Shown here one piece after another: positions 41,519 through 52,313 of a DNA stretch of 64,000 nucleotides. Location: assembly GCF_004124235.1 (NCBI RefSeq), contig NZ_CP032487.1:62001-126000 (forward strand), in the 5' to 3' direction. A model generated the notes under the pieces. It ran no database searches, was not told the DNA's origin, and saw only the letters and a program-made list of their open reading frames with translations. The translations under genes were made by a program, and so were the position numbers. Source of the DNA: Yersinia hibernica (lineage in GTDB: Bacteria > Pseudomonadota > Gammaproteobacteria > Enterobacterales > Enterobacteriaceae). Each line of letters starts with the position of its first letter. The first letter of the stretch is position 1.

Positions 41519-41841
41519 ATTCTTTTCCCGTCATATACTTATCTGATGTCATACCTAAAACGATGGCCATATTTTATGGCATCTGGCTTAAAAGTATTAT
41601 CGATTAAATGTGATGCCCTGCTTTGGCCACAGGGAAATGCCCACTTGGCGAATATGGACAGTTAACTTTACGATAATGGTGTTTTTATCTGCCAGTTGGC
41701 TATTTTGTAATATGTCGTGCTGGCTCGCTAAAAAATCTGGATTTGTTAGCTTAGGCGCCAATAGTGAGGTGTGTCGCAAAATCCAGTTTTTCACTGCTAG
41801 AGATGTGTGACACGAAGTCCAGCTAACAATTAGTTAAGATC
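41519..41841. other. Divergent region fpr / emrD
   Basis: 323 AT-rich bases holding two divergent promoters. I saw no clear SoxS site, attenuator or small gene. An E. coli-like order would put glpX next to fpr; here emrD lies between them. Confidence 0.5.
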
Positions 41842-43026
41842 ATGAGAAAAATAGAAAATTTCCACCTGCTGGTGATGTTGATTCTGTTAGTCGCTGTCGG
41901 TCAAATGGCGCAAACCATTTATGTGCCGGTGATTGCGGAAATCGCCCGTGATTTATCGGTTCGCACCGGTGTGGTACAGCGGGTGATGGCGGCATATCTG
42001 TTGACTTACGGCTTCTCGCAATTGATTTACGGCCCGCTCTCTGACCGGGTCGGGCGTCGGCCGGTGATTCTGGCGGGCATGATGATCTTTATGTTGGGGG
42101 CATTGGGGGCTTGGCTGGCGGATAGTTTGCCAATGCTGGTGGCGGCCAGTGCTTTGCAGGGCATGGGGACGGGGGTCGCGGGGGTGATGGCGCGCACCAT
42201 GCCGCGCGATTTATATGCTGGCACGGCGCTGCGCTACGCTAACAGTATGTTGAATATGGGGATTTTGGTCAGCCCGCTGATGGCCCCGGTTATCGGTGGG
42301 GTACTGGCGAGTCTGTTGGGCTGGCGTGCTTGCTATGCTTTCCTGCTCTTTTTATGTGGTGGGGTCGCATTTTGTATGTTCCGCTGGTTACCGGAGACTC
42401 GCCCGCAGCAAACTGAAAAACGGCGCATGCTGGCCAGCTTCCACTTACTGCTATCTGACCGCGCTTTTAGCTGTTACTTAGTGATGCTGATTGGGGCCTT
42501 AGCCGGGATTGCAGTCTTTGAGGCCAGTGCTGGGGTATTGATGGGCGGAGTGCTGGGGCTAAGTGGGGTGACGGTCAGTATTTTATTTATCCTGCCGATT
42601 CCAGCGGCATTCTTCGGTGCATGGTATGCCGGCCGTGAGGGTAAAACTTTCCATAATTTGATGTGGCACTCGGTGATTAGCTGCCTGTTGGCGGGGCTGA
42701 TGATGTGGATACCCGGCTGGTTCGGCATCATGAATATTTGGACATTAGTGATACCGGCAGCGCTATTCTTCTTTGGTGCCGGGATGTTGTTCCCGCTCGC
42801 CACGACTGGGGCAATGGAACCTTTCCCTTATCTGGCGGGGGCGGCAGGGGCTTTGGTCGGCGGCTTGCAGAATGTTGGGTCAGGTTTAGCGACGTGGTTA
42901 TCGGCCATGCTGCCACAGACCGGGCAATTCAGTTTGGGGTTGCTGATGTTTGCCATGGCGGTATTGATTTTATTGTGCTGGTGGCCATTATCTCACCGGA
43001 TGCAACCGCAAGAGCGCCGCATCTAA
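41842..43026 (+). CDS. emrD: MFS multidrug efflux transporter EmrD
   Basis: A 394-residue major-facilitator protein with 12 predicted helices, the same length as E. coli EmrD. The MFS motif A sequence G-P-L-S-D-R-V-G-R-R-P-V is in the loop after helix 2. Helix 1 begins with a short N-terminal arm and contains Q-M-A-Q-T-I-Y-V-P. Substrates in E. coli are hydrophobic uncouplers and detergents. In E. coli the gene lies elsewhere; here it is between fpr and glpX. Confidence 0.9.
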   Translation: MRKIENFHLLVMLILLVAVGQMAQTIYVPVIAEIARDLSVRTGVVQRVMAAYLLTYGFSQLIYGPLSDRVGRRPVILAGMMIFMLGALGAWLADSLPMLVAASALQGMGTGVAGVMARTMPRDLYAGTALRYANSMLNMGILVSPLMAPVIGGVLASLLGWRACYAFLLFLCGGVAFCMFRWLPETRPQQTEKRRMLASFHLLLSDRAFSCYLVMLIGALAGIAVFEASAGVLMGGVLGLSGVTVSILFILPIPAAFFGAWYAGREGKTFHNLMWHSVISCLLAGLMMWIPGWFGIMNIWTLVIPAALFFFGAGMLFPLATTGAMEPFPYLAGAAGALVGGLQNVGSGLATWLSAMLPQTGQFSLGLLMFAMAVLILLCWWPLSHRMQPQERRI

Positions 43027-43046
43027 TCGATTGATAACACTGAACT

Positions 43047-43082
43047 AAAATGGGCGCGGCTTAAATGTAGCGCCCATTTTTA
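43047..43082. terminator. Bidirectional terminator, emrD / glpX
   Basis: AAAATGGGCGC and GCGCCCATTTT, an 11-bp perfect stem between convergent genes. Confidence 0.85.
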
Positions 43083-43111
43083 ATTAATGGCGATAATATG
43101 AATGAGCCGGA

Positions 43112-44122
43112 TTACAGCAAAAATTCATGCAGCGCCGGGTCTTTACGGTCAAGAAAATGAGTGGAGCGGATACGGCGGATAGTGCGGGATTTGCCGCGAA
43201 TCAGCAGGGTCTCGGTGGTCGCCATGTTTCCTTTGCGATAAATACCCTCCAGTAGGTCACCTTTAGTGATGCCGGTGGCGGAGAAAATCACATTGTCATT
43301 GCGGGCCATGTCCCCCAGTAACAGCACTTTACCGGCTTCAATCCCCATTGATTTACAGCGCACCAGCTCTTGTTCACCAATGCGGCGGTTATCTGCGTTA
43401 TCACCTTTTACTTGATGACGTGGCAATAAACGCCCTTGCATGTCGCCGTCCAGCGCGCGTATCACCGCCGCTGAAATCACCCCCTCAGGCGCGCCGCCGA
43501 TGCAGTACATCACATCGACTTCACTTTCTGGCATGCAAGTTAAGATGGAGGCGGCGACATCACCATCTGGAATAGCGAACACTTTGACCCCAAGTTGCTG
43601 CATTTCGGCGATTATCCCGTCATGGCGCGGTTTGGCGAGGGTGATAACCGTTAAATCGGTCAAGGGTTTATTGAGCTTGATAGCAATATTGCGCAGGTTC
43701 TGTCCCAGTGGCAGATTAAGGTCGATGGCTCCTTGTGCGCCGGGGCCAACCACCAGCTTTTCCATATACATATCTGGGGCATGCAAAAATGTGCCTTTAT
43801 CCCCCACCGCCAATACCGCGAGGGCATTGGCCTGGCCCATTGCGGTCATGCGGGTGCCCTCAATAGGGTCAACCGCGATATCAACAGCATCGCCTTGGCC
43901 GGTACCGACATGCTCACCGATAAACAGCATCGGCGCTTCATCGATTTCACCCTCCCCGATAACAATCTGCCCATCAATATTAACCTGATTGAGCATAATA
44001 CGCATCGCCCGTACAGCAGCGCCGTCGGCGGCATTTTTATCGCCTCGACCCAACCACTTGTAGCCCGCCAGTGCAGCAGCTTCAGTGACACGGGAAAACT
44101 CGATGGCTAATTCACGTTTCAT
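43112..44122 (-). CDS. glpX: Class II fructose-1,6-bisphosphatase
   Basis: A 336-residue Mn-dependent phosphatase of gluconeogenesis, same length as E. coli GlpX. The metal-binding segments G-E-G-E-I-D-E-A-P-M-L, D-P-I-E-G-T-R-M-T and G-G-A-P-E-G-V are intact. It is the last gene of glpFKX but is separated from glpK by a terminator-like hairpin. Confidence 0.97.
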   Translation of the reverse strand: MKRELAIEFSRVTEAAALAGYKWLGRGDKNAADGAAVRAMRIMLNQVNIDGQIVIGEGEIDEAPMLFIGEHVGTGQGDAVDIAVDPIEGTRMTAMGQANALAVLAVGDKGTFLHAPDMYMEKLVVGPGAQGAIDLNLPLGQNLRNIAIKLNKPLTDLTVITLAKPRHDGIIAEMQQLGVKVFAIPDGDVAASILTCMPESEVDVMYCIGGAPEGVISAAVIRALDGDMQGRLLPRHQVKGDNADNRRIGEQELVRCKSMGIEAGKVLLLGDMARNDNVIFSATGITKGDLLEGIYRKGNMATTETLLIRGKSRTIRRIRSTHFLDRKDPALHEFLL

Positions 44123-44206
44123 GGTTAGACCTGTTGGTTACACAATGGAAGAATAGGATATGGGCGGGAATTCTAACACATTGAAGAATGAGCCGAGCGA
44201 ACACGA

Positions 44207-44238
44207 ATAAAAAACGCGCCATTGGGGGGATGGCGCGT
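44207..44238 (-). terminator. Terminator between glpK and glpX
   Basis: On the minus strand ACGCGCCAT, seven-base loop, ATGGCGCGT then TTTTTATT. Read-through would be needed for glpX to share the glpF promoter. Confidence 0.8.
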
Positions 44239-44278
44239 TATGCGAGCTTAAAACAGACTTGATTTTAGCAGCAGGCCG

Positions 44279-45802
44279 TTATTCTTCGTGCTCTTCCCAA
44301 GCTTGGGCACGGGCCACCGCTTTCTTCCAGCCCTTATAGCGGAAGTCACGTTCGGTGGTTTCGATCCCTGGACGGAATTCGCGCTCAATGGTGGCTTTGC
44401 TCTGTACTTCATCCAGATCATTCCAGAAGCCGGTCGCCAGACCCGCCAGGAATGCAGCACCCAGCGCGGTGCTTTCACGGACTGCTGGGCGCTCAACGCG
44501 GGTGCCCAGAATATCGGCCTGGAACTGCATCAGGAAGTTGTTGGCGACCGCACCACCGTCAACACGCAGTGCTTTCAGGCGTTCGCCGGAGTCGGCTTGC
44601 ATGGCATCCAATACATCACGAGTTTGATAAGCAATGGACTCCAGTGTGGCGCGGATAATATGGTTGCTATTCACCCCACGGGTCAGGCCAAAAATAGCGC
44701 CACGGGCATACGGATCCCAATATGGGGCGCCCAGGCCGGTGAAGGCTGGCACCACATACACGCCATTGCTGTCTTTGACTTTCGTCGCGAAATATTCTGA
44801 GTCGAATGAGTCGCTAATCAGTTTCAGTTCATCGCGCAGCCATTGGATAGAGGCCCCGCCAATAAACACGGCACCTTCCAGCGCGTAGTTCACTTCGCCA
44901 CGTGGGCCACAGGCGATGGTGGTTAAGAGGCCATTTTTGGATTGCACCACTTCAGTGCCGGTGTTCATTAACAAGAAGCAGCCAGTGCCGTAAGTATTTT
45001 TCGCCATCCCTGGTTGCACACAAAGCTGGCCGAACAGTGCCGCTTGTTGGTCACCGGCGATACCGGCGATTGGAATACGTGTGCCGCCTTTACCACCAAT
45101 GTTGGTTTGGCCGTAAATTTCTGACGATGGGCGAACTTCTGGCAGCATAGAGCGCGGAATGTTCAGCGCTTTCAGCATGCGCTCATCCCACTCTTTGGTG
45201 CGGATATTGAACATCATGGTACGCGACGCGTTGGTGTAATCCGTTACGTGTACGCGGCCCTGTGTCATGTTCCACACCAACCAAGTGTCTACGGTACCAA
45301 ACAGTAACTCGCCACGCTCAGCGCGCTCACGTGCGCCCTCTACGTTATCAAGGATCCATTTTACCTTGGTGCCAGAGAAGTAAGGGTCGACCACCAGCCC
45401 AGTATTGAAGCGGATGTATTCTTCCAAACCTTCTTTTTTCAGTTTTTCGCAGATTTCCGCTGTACGGCGACATTGCCAGACAATGGCGTTATACACGGGT
45501 TTACCGGTTGCTTTATCCCAAACAATGGTCGTTTCACGTTGGTTGGTAATGCCGATACCGGCAATTTCATCCGAGCTGATACCGGCTTTGGCCAGCACTT
45601 CAACCAGTGTGGAGCTTTGGGTTGCCCAGATTTCCATCGGGTCATGCTCAACCCAACCTGCTTTCGGGTAAATTTGGGTGAATTCGCGCTGAGAAACACT
45701 CACGATATTGGCATCGTGGTCCAGCACCACTGCTCTGGAGCTGGTGGTTCCCTGATCAAGCGCGACAATATATTTCTTTTGAGTAGTATTTTCAGTTGTC
45801 AT
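44279..45802 (-). CDS. glpK: Glycerol kinase
   Basis: A 507-residue FGGY kinase that phosphorylates glycerol, trapping it after GlpF uptake. ATP-site D-Q-G-T-T-S-S-R-A is near residue 16, W-C/Q-R-R-T-A-E follows, and the glycerol site includes D-G-G-A-V-A-N-N. E. coli GlpK has 502 residues. It is allosterically inhibited by fructose 1,6-bisphosphate and by the glucose-PTS protein in E. coli. Confidence 0.98.
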   Translation of the reverse strand: MTTENTTQKKYIVALDQGTTSSRAVVLDHDANIVSVSQREFTQIYPKAGWVEHDPMEIWATQSSTLVEVLAKAGISSDEIAGIGITNQRETTIVWDKATGKPVYNAIVWQCRRTAEICEKLKKEGLEEYIRFNTGLVVDPYFSGTKVKWILDNVEGARERAERGELLFGTVDTWLVWNMTQGRVHVTDYTNASRTMMFNIRTKEWDERMLKALNIPRSMLPEVRPSSEIYGQTNIGGKGGTRIPIAGIAGDQQAALFGQLCVQPGMAKNTYGTGCFLLMNTGTEVVQSKNGLLTTIACGPRGEVNYALEGAVFIGGASIQWLRDELKLISDSFDSEYFATKVKDSNGVYVVPAFTGLGAPYWDPYARGAIFGLTRGVNSNHIIRATLESIAYQTRDVLDAMQADSGERLKALRVDGGAVANNFLMQFQADILGTRVERPAVRESTALGAAFLAGLATGFWNDLDEVQSKATIEREFRPGIETTERDFRYKGWKKAVARAQAWEEHEE

Positions 45803-45828
45803 AGTTAGCCTACTTTTAAGTTGCCGTT

Positions 45829-45892
45829 TATACCCGCCATCTTGCGCGTTGCTGGTGTATTGGCTGCACCATGAAATCTAGCGGGCATATTG
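45829..45892. repeat. Degenerate palindromic repeat between glpF and glpK
   Basis: TATACCCGCC at the left and GCGGGCATA at the right form imperfect inverted ends around about 45 bases. The ends resemble the arms of ERIC-like elements of enterobacteria, with the core lost. The family assignment is tentative. Confidence 0.4.
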
Positions 45893-45905
45893 AATTATCT
45901 ATCAA

Positions 45906-46754
45906 TTACGCTTTGCGTTCTGTGGTCGTCACCGTGGTTTCTTCATCATCAGCAGCACACACATCACATGGCAAATGGCGGCCAATCAGAGCGCGATAGC
46001 CGAATGCGCCCACTAATGCACCCACGATAGGCCCAAATATTGGCACCAAGAAGTAAGGAATGTCGCGCCCGCCCGTGAAGGCGACTTCGCCCCAGCCGGC
46101 GAAATAAGCAAAGAGTTTGGGGCCAAAGTCACGTGCTGGGTTTAATGCGAACCCGGTCAGTGGGCCCATTGAACCACCGATAACGGCAATCAGAATACCA
46201 ATCAGGAGCGGGGCCAGTGGGCCGCGGGGAATGCCGTTACCATCATCCGTCAGCGCCAGAATCAGGCACATCAAAATAGCGGTAATCACTGTTTCAACCA
46301 AGAATGCCTGGAAAACAGAAATGTGAGGATTAGGATAAGTAGAGAAAATGCCAGCCAGATTTAGGCTCTCAACACTGCCGCGTGCTATCTGATGAGTTTG
46401 TTCAAAATCGACGAACAGGTTGTAGTAGAGGCCGAACACCAAGGCCGCAGCACAAAAGGCCCCGGCAATTTGCGCCAAAATGTAGGGAACAACTTTACGA
46501 CGATCGAAACAGGCAAATAACCACAAGGCAATGGTGACTGCCGGGTTAAGATGAGCACCTGAAATTGCTGCCGTGAGATAAATGGCCATGGCAACGCCCA
46601 AGCCCCAAATGATACTAATTTCCCACTGCCCAAAACTGGCCCCTGCCAATTTTAATGCAGCGACACAGCCCACACCAAAAAAGATGAGTAGAGCGGTACC
46701 GAGAAATTCCGCGATACATTGGCCCTTCAAGGTCGAACTAGCGGTTTGGCTCAT
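45906..46754 (-). CDS. glpF: Glycerol uptake facilitator (aquaglyceroporin)
   Basis: A 282-residue MIP-family channel in the inner membrane with six helices and two half-helices. Both pore motifs are present: H-L-N-P-A-V-T near residue 68 and F-A-L-N-P-A-R-D near residue 203; the Asp after the second NPAR is typical of glycerol channels. It is the first gene of glpF-glpK-glpX. Confidence 0.97.
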   Translation of the reverse strand: MSQTASSTLKGQCIAEFLGTALLIFFGVGCVAALKLAGASFGQWEISIIWGLGVAMAIYLTAAISGAHLNPAVTIALWLFACFDRRKVVPYILAQIAGAFCAAALVFGLYYNLFVDFEQTHQIARGSVESLNLAGIFSTYPNPHISVFQAFLVETVITAILMCLILALTDDGNGIPRGPLAPLLIGILIAVIGGSMGPLTGFALNPARDFGPKLFAYFAGWGEVAFTGGRDIPYFLVPIFGPIVGALVGAFGYRALIGRHLPCDVCAADDEETTVTTTERKA

Positions 46755-47303
46755 AGTAGATGTCCTAGAGACAGAGATTTATAGGGTATTTCTTATTTTT
46801 GCCCTTCAAACGCAAAGGGAGTGATGTAAATTTATCGTTAACGAGCACAAACGAGAAATAGCGAAATCAAAATGTGTGTGGTTCGTCATAAAAATGAGCG
46901 ATTTCGCGTTGTTCGCGGCTGTTAAGGGACTTTAAAAGTGTGATCAGACCAGTGCTTTCGTCCTCAGTTGTTAAGCGGGTGTATAACTTTACATTATGGG
47001 TCATAGAGGTTTTTCAGTTTTTGCTGATGGTTCCTGACATGAAATTGCTACAGAGTGTGGTTTGTACCGGTATGGCGCTAGACAGGGGGGGACTGGCTAC
47101 ATACAATCGCCCTACAGGGTCATTGCTTTACTCGACCATCGTTTTTATCAAACTGCGTGTGCGCTCGGGCATATAGCGCGATAAATCAGTATTCACCGCA
47201 GTTTCATTTGTCGGGGGCTGCTTTAGTGAATGCAGCCACTGAAGTTAAGAATGATGACTGCGACCAAGAGATGTACGCCTTGCTACCATAAGGGGACCGA
47301 AGA
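46755..47303. other. Divergent region glpF / zapB
   Basis: 549 bases. The left 150 bases hold the glpF control region. The rest contains a run of seven Gs (47085-47091) and the zapB promoter side; I see no credible gene in it. Confidence 0.5.
46826..46895 (-). promoter_or_regulatory. glpFKX control region: CRP and GlpR sites
   Basis: The minus strand reads, in order, TTTTTATGACGA, CACACACATTTT, TATTTCTCGTTTGTGCTCG and TTAACGATAAATTTAC. I recall nearly the same text from the E. coli glpFK promoter, where it holds two CRP sites and four GlpR operators. Induction by glycerol 3-phosphate and catabolite control are therefore expected. Confidence 0.75.
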
Positions 47304-47543
47304 ATGTCATTTGAAGTATTTGAGAAATTGGAAGTTAAAGTTCAGCAGGCGATTGATACCATCACTCTGTTACAGATGGAAATTGAAGAGCTGAAAGAGA
47401 AAAATAACACCCTGTCCCAAGAAGTTCAGGAGGCGGCTGGTGGTCGTGAAGCGCTAGTGCGCGAAAATGAGCAACTGAAACAAGAACAGCATGTTTGGCA
47501 GGATCGTCTGCGGGCACTGTTGGGAAAGATGGAAGAAGTCTGA
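47304..47543 (+). CDS. zapB: Cell division protein ZapB
   Basis: A 79-residue protein that is almost entirely coiled coil, beginning [10 protein letters not shown] and ending K-M-E-E-V. It stabilises the Z ring and links it, through ZapA and MatP, to the chromosome terminus. AGGGGACC precedes the ATG. E. coli ZapB has 81 residues. Confidence 0.96.
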   Translation: MSFEVFEKLEVKVQQAIDTITLLQMEIEELKEKNNTLSQEVQEAAGGREALVRENEQLKQEQHVWQDRLRALLGKMEEV

Positions 47544-47550
47544 TTTCTTA

Positions 47551-47606
47551 TGCCCTTCATACTTGAAGCCGCAGGGTTGTTAACTGCCACTTCAATGATT
47601 TTGGCT
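47551..47606. repeat. ERIC remnant after zapB
   Basis: ACTTGAAGCCGCAGGG on the left and CCACTTCAATGATTTTGG on the right resemble the two ends of the full ERIC element at 29277-29394; the middle is absent. It lies between convergent zapB and rraA. Confidence 0.5.
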
Positions 47607-47682
47607 GTAGAATAACATTCTGTTATTGAAAGAAATTTGTCACATAGTGACGTCAAGTAATAGTGACTGTGGGTCAAAAAGC

Positions 47683-47713
47683 AAAAGGGCGATATCAACA
47701 TCGCCCTTTCTTA
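47683..47713. terminator. Bidirectional terminator, zapB / rraA
   Basis: AAAGGGCGAT, six-base loop, ATCGCCCTTT: a perfect 10-bp stem between convergent genes. Confidence 0.85.
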
Positions 47714-47729
47714 TGCAATCAGTGGAATA

Positions 47730-49263
<1,534 letters not shown>

Positions 49264-49324
49264 TTTCTGCTTCATTTTATAGGAGTCTGGTTCGCCGATT
49301 ATCGGCGAGTAACAAAAATCATAC

Positions 49325-49360
49325 GATAAAAATAACAGTGGGAGGCGATGCCTCCCACTC
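49325..49360 (-). terminator. Terminator of hslVU
   Basis: AGTGGGAGGC, GAT, GCCTCCCACT (10-bp stem) followed on the minus strand by TGTTATTTTTATC. Confidence 0.88.
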
Positions 49361-49409
49361 AATATTATTTTGGCGAACCATTTTATCCAGCATAGGCTTA
49401 TAAAGCGAA

Positions 49410-50741
49410 TTATAGGATAAAACGACTCAAATCTTCATCAGCGACCAGCTCATCCAGATGCTTACCAACATACGCCGCATCAATAGTAATGGATTGGCCA
49501 TTACTCTCGCTGGCGTCATAAGAGATATCTTCCATCAGCCGTTCCAACACGGTATGCAAACGGCGGGCGCCGATATTCTCGGTGCGCTCGTTAACTTGCC
49601 ACGCCGCTTCCGCAATTTTGCGAATACCCTCACGGGTAAACTCAACTGTCACGCCCTCGGTTGCCATCAATGCTTTGTATTGCTCAGTCAGTGAGGCGCT
49701 CGGCTCGGTCAGGATGCGCTCGAAATCATCGGTGGTCAGTGCCTGCAATTCTACCCGAATTGGCAAGCGACCTTGCAGTTCCGGAATAAGGTCTGACGGG
49801 CTAGAGACCTGGAATGCCCCGGAGGCAATAAACAGGATATGGTCAGTTTTGACCATGCCGTGTTTGGTCGATACGGTGCAACCTTCGACCAACGGTAGCA
49901 AGTCACGCTGTACCCCCTCGCGGGACACATCCGGGCCTGAAGTCTGGCCGCGTTTACAGATTTTGTCGATTTCATCGATGAACACTATCCCGTGTTGCTC
50001 AACCGCATCAATCGCCTGTTGTTTTAGCTCTTCAGGATTAACCAGTTTCGCGCCTTCTTCCTCAATCAGCAGTTTGAATGCATCTTTGATTTTGATTTTA
50101 CGCGGTTTTTGTTTCTGTCCAGCAATATTCTGGAACATGGACTGCAACTGGTTAGTCATCTCTTCCATGCCCGGAGGTGCCATAATTTCGACGCCTACTG
50201 GCGCGGCAGCCAGATCGATTTCAATTTCTTTGTCATCCAATTGGCCCTCACGCAGTTTCTTGCGAAAAGCCTGACGCGTCGGGGATGGCTCTTGGGTTTC
50301 ATCTGGCTGGCCCCAGTTATTTTTGGCCGGCGGGATAAGCACATCCAGAATACGCTCTTCGGCCAATTCTTCCGCCCGGTAGCGCATTTTCTCAATGGAT
50401 TGATGACGAACCATTTTTACCGCCGCATCGGTCAGATCGCGGATGATAGAGTCTACTTCCTTACCCACATAGCCAACTTCGGTAAATTTGGTGGCTTCTA
50501 CTTTGATAAACGGTGCATTGGCCAGTTTTGCCAGACGACGAGCAATTTCAGTTTTACCGACACCGGTCGGCCCGATCATCAGAATATTTTTAGGGGTAAC
50601 TTCGTAGCGCAGCTCTTCATTAAGCTGCATCCGACGCCAGCGGTTACGCAGGGCAATAGCCACTGCGCGTTTAGCTTTATCCTGACCGATGATGTAGCTA
50701 TCAAGCTCGCTGACGATTTCGCGTGGAGTCATTTCAGACAT
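49410..50741 (-). CDS. hslU: HslU ATPase of the HslVU protease
   Basis: A 443-residue AAA+ unfoldase, the E. coli length. Walker A is G-P-T-G-V-G-K-T at about 57-64, the pore motif G-Y-V-G lies near residue 90, Walker B is I-V-F-I-D-E-I-D, and the C-terminus L-S-R-F-I-L is the tail that docks into HslV. An intermediate I-domain fills about 110-240. It is 18 bases after hslV. Confidence 0.98.
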   Translation of the reverse strand: MSEMTPREIVSELDSYIIGQDKAKRAVAIALRNRWRRMQLNEELRYEVTPKNILMIGPTGVGKTEIARRLAKLANAPFIKVEATKFTEVGYVGKEVDSIIRDLTDAAVKMVRHQSIEKMRYRAEELAEERILDVLIPPAKNNWGQPDETQEPSPTRQAFRKKLREGQLDDKEIEIDLAAAPVGVEIMAPPGMEEMTNQLQSMFQNIAGQKQKPRKIKIKDAFKLLIEEEGAKLVNPEELKQQAIDAVEQHGIVFIDEIDKICKRGQTSGPDVSREGVQRDLLPLVEGCTVSTKHGMVKTDHILFIASGAFQVSSPSDLIPELQGRLPIRVELQALTTDDFERILTEPSASLTEQYKALMATEGVTVEFTREGIRKIAEAAWQVNERTENIGARRLHTVLERLMEDISYDASESNGQSITIDAAYVGKHLDELVADEDLSRFIL

Positions 50742-50759
50742 GTTATTCTATCCTTACGC

Positions 50760-51284
50760 TTAGTACGTTAATTCTTCAATAGTTTGGAAGCGGTTGGTAT
50801 AGATACAAATATCCCCCGCAATACTCAGAGATTTCTCAACGATATCCCGTGCACCTAATTCGGTATTTTCTAGCAAGGCGCGCGCGGCAGACTGGGCATA
50901 AGGCCCGCCCGAACCGATAGCAATCAGGTCATCTTCAGGCTGAACCACATCACCATTACCGGTGATAATGAGTGATGCGGTTTCATCCGCGACTGCCAGC
51001 AGCGCCTCAAGTTTGCGTAGCATACGGTCGGTGCGCCAATCTTTGGCTAACTCAACCGCCGCTTTAGTCAGGTGGCCTTGGTGCATCTCCAATTTGCGCT
51101 CAAATAGCTCAAACAGAGTAAAAGCATCAGCGGTACCGCCAGCAAAACCAGCAATGACTTTATTGTTATAAAGACGGCGTACTTTTTTAGCATTGCCCTT
51201 CATTACGGTATTGCCCAGAGTGACCTGACCATCACCACCAATAACTACATGACCATCACGGCGTACACTTACAATTGTTGTCAC
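50760..51284 (-). CDS. hslV: HslV peptidase
   Basis: A 174-residue Ntn-hydrolase peptidase of the proteasome-like HslVU complex. After removal of the initiator the N-terminus is T-T-I-V-S-V-R, giving the catalytic Thr1; G-D-G-Q-V-T-L-G and G-S-G-G follow. The start is a GTG at 51284 with GAGGG upstream, because only that start exposes Thr after processing; the longer ATG frame would bury it. Confidence 0.97.
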
Positions 51285-51317
51285 GAGCGGACCCTCGTTG
51301 CAGACTGAATGAGTCCC

Positions 51318-51344
51318 CATACTGTCTTTCAGAAAAACAGTATG
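51318..51344 (-). promoter_or_regulatory. Stem-loop in the hslVU leader
   Basis: CATACTGT pairs with ACAGTATG around an 11-base loop in the untranslated leader. In E. coli a 5' stem-loop of hslVU mRNA stabilises the transcript; this one occupies the same place. Confidence 0.65.
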
Positions 51345-51360
51345 AGGTATATTGAGATTG

Positions 51361-51388
51361 TAAATGGGGGAGGATTATGACTTTTCAA
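51361..51388 (-). promoter_or_regulatory. Sigma-32 (heat-shock) promoter of hslVU
   Basis: Minus strand: TTGAAA (51383-51388), about 13 bases, CCCCATTTA within 51361-51369. This fits the sigma-32 pattern CTTGAAA / CCCCATNT. The -35 box overlaps the last codons of ftsN. Confidence 0.8.
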
Positions 51389-52248
51389 CCCCCAGCAGCG
51401 AGAGGAATACATCCTGATTGACCAGCGCCTTTCAAACGCTGTAAGGCTTTATCTGCAGCTGCCTTGGTGCTGTATGGGCCAAGTACCACGCGATTCCAAC
51501 CACCGCCGGCAGTAACTCGGCTTTCGATGCCCTCAAATGCCAATTGCGCGCGAATAGATTCGGCCTGATCCACGGCTTTGAATGAACCACATTGCACCAT
51601 CCAGCGTTGTGCTTTTTCTTTCTCTTTCTCCGGTTTCGGCGGTGTAGCGGCCTGGGTTACCGGAGCCACCGGTTGTTGGGGCCGTGGCGGTGTCGTGACT
51701 TGCGGCTGCACTGGTGTCTGCTGCTGTACCGGCGCGGCCGTCTGACGCGGCGGTGTTAATGGCTGCTGCTGCATATTGGTGACCGGAGGTTTGATGGTCA
51801 CAGCAGAGCGTGGCACCTGCATACCTTGGTTATAAGGCACCTCTGAAAGCTGCGTCGGTTGCTGGCGCATATCAGCCTGCATCTGCTCAAGCAGTTGGCG
51901 TTGCTCATTGGTTAGCTGTGTCTGGGAATTGACTTCGCCACCAGCAGACGGCTCTGTTGGTGTTGGTACGCCAATCTGACGATTTTCCAGCTCTTTAATA
52001 TAACGCCAGCGTTCTTCCGGTTTCGGCGGTAGCCCATTGCCAGTGCGCGGGTCATGACTGGGCAGTAACGGAAGCTCACCCGGTTTATTGTGGGTGATAA
52101 AATACAGTCCGCCAACAAATACCACTAATAGCGCCACGGCCAGTGCCATCACGGTTTTGGATACTGCTGGAGCACTGCGTTTTTTTCGGCTAGTGCTTTT
52201 GCGCCGCGCTCCTGAGCGCCCTCGGCTTACATAATCTCTTTGTGCCAC
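51385..52248 (-). CDS. ftsN: Cell division protein FtsN
   Basis: A 287-residue bitopic protein that triggers septal peptidoglycan synthesis. A basic cytoplasmic tail (about 1-30), one membrane helix (about 32-51), the essential periplasmic segment with R-W-R-Y-I-K-E-L-E, a long Gln/Pro-rich linker, and a C-terminal SPOR domain (about 212-285, W-M-V-Q-C-G-S-F). The initiator is GTG, as in E. coli. Shorter than the E. coli protein (319), mainly in the linker. Confidence 0.96.
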   Translation of the reverse strand: MAQRDYVSRGRSGARRKSTSRKKRSAPAVSKTVMALAVALLVVFVGGLYFITHNKPGELPLLPSHDPRTGNGLPPKPEERWRYIKELENRQIGVPTPTEPSAGGEVNSQTQLTNEQRQLLEQMQADMRQQPTQLSEVPYNQGMQVPRSAVTIKPPVTNMQQQPLTPPRQTAAPVQQQTPVQPQVTTPPRPQQPVAPVTQAATPPKPEKEKEKAQRWMVQCGSFKAVDQAESIRAQLAFEGIESRVTAGGGWNRVVLGPYSTKAAADKALQRLKGAGQSGCIPLAAGG

Positions 52249-52313
52249 TATCGTTTCGCTGCGTCGTGATGATGGAATAAGTCCGTCATGTTACTGAACC
52301 CCTGGATATTTGC

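Noticed and set aside
41519..41841. SoxS box before fpr
   Set aside because: Several weak matches but none with correct spacing of GCAY and CAAA.
46940..47176. 78-codon frame in the glpF-zapB gap
   Set aside because: Starts with GTG without a ribosome site, has unusual composition, and overlaps promoter sequence; no family resemblance.
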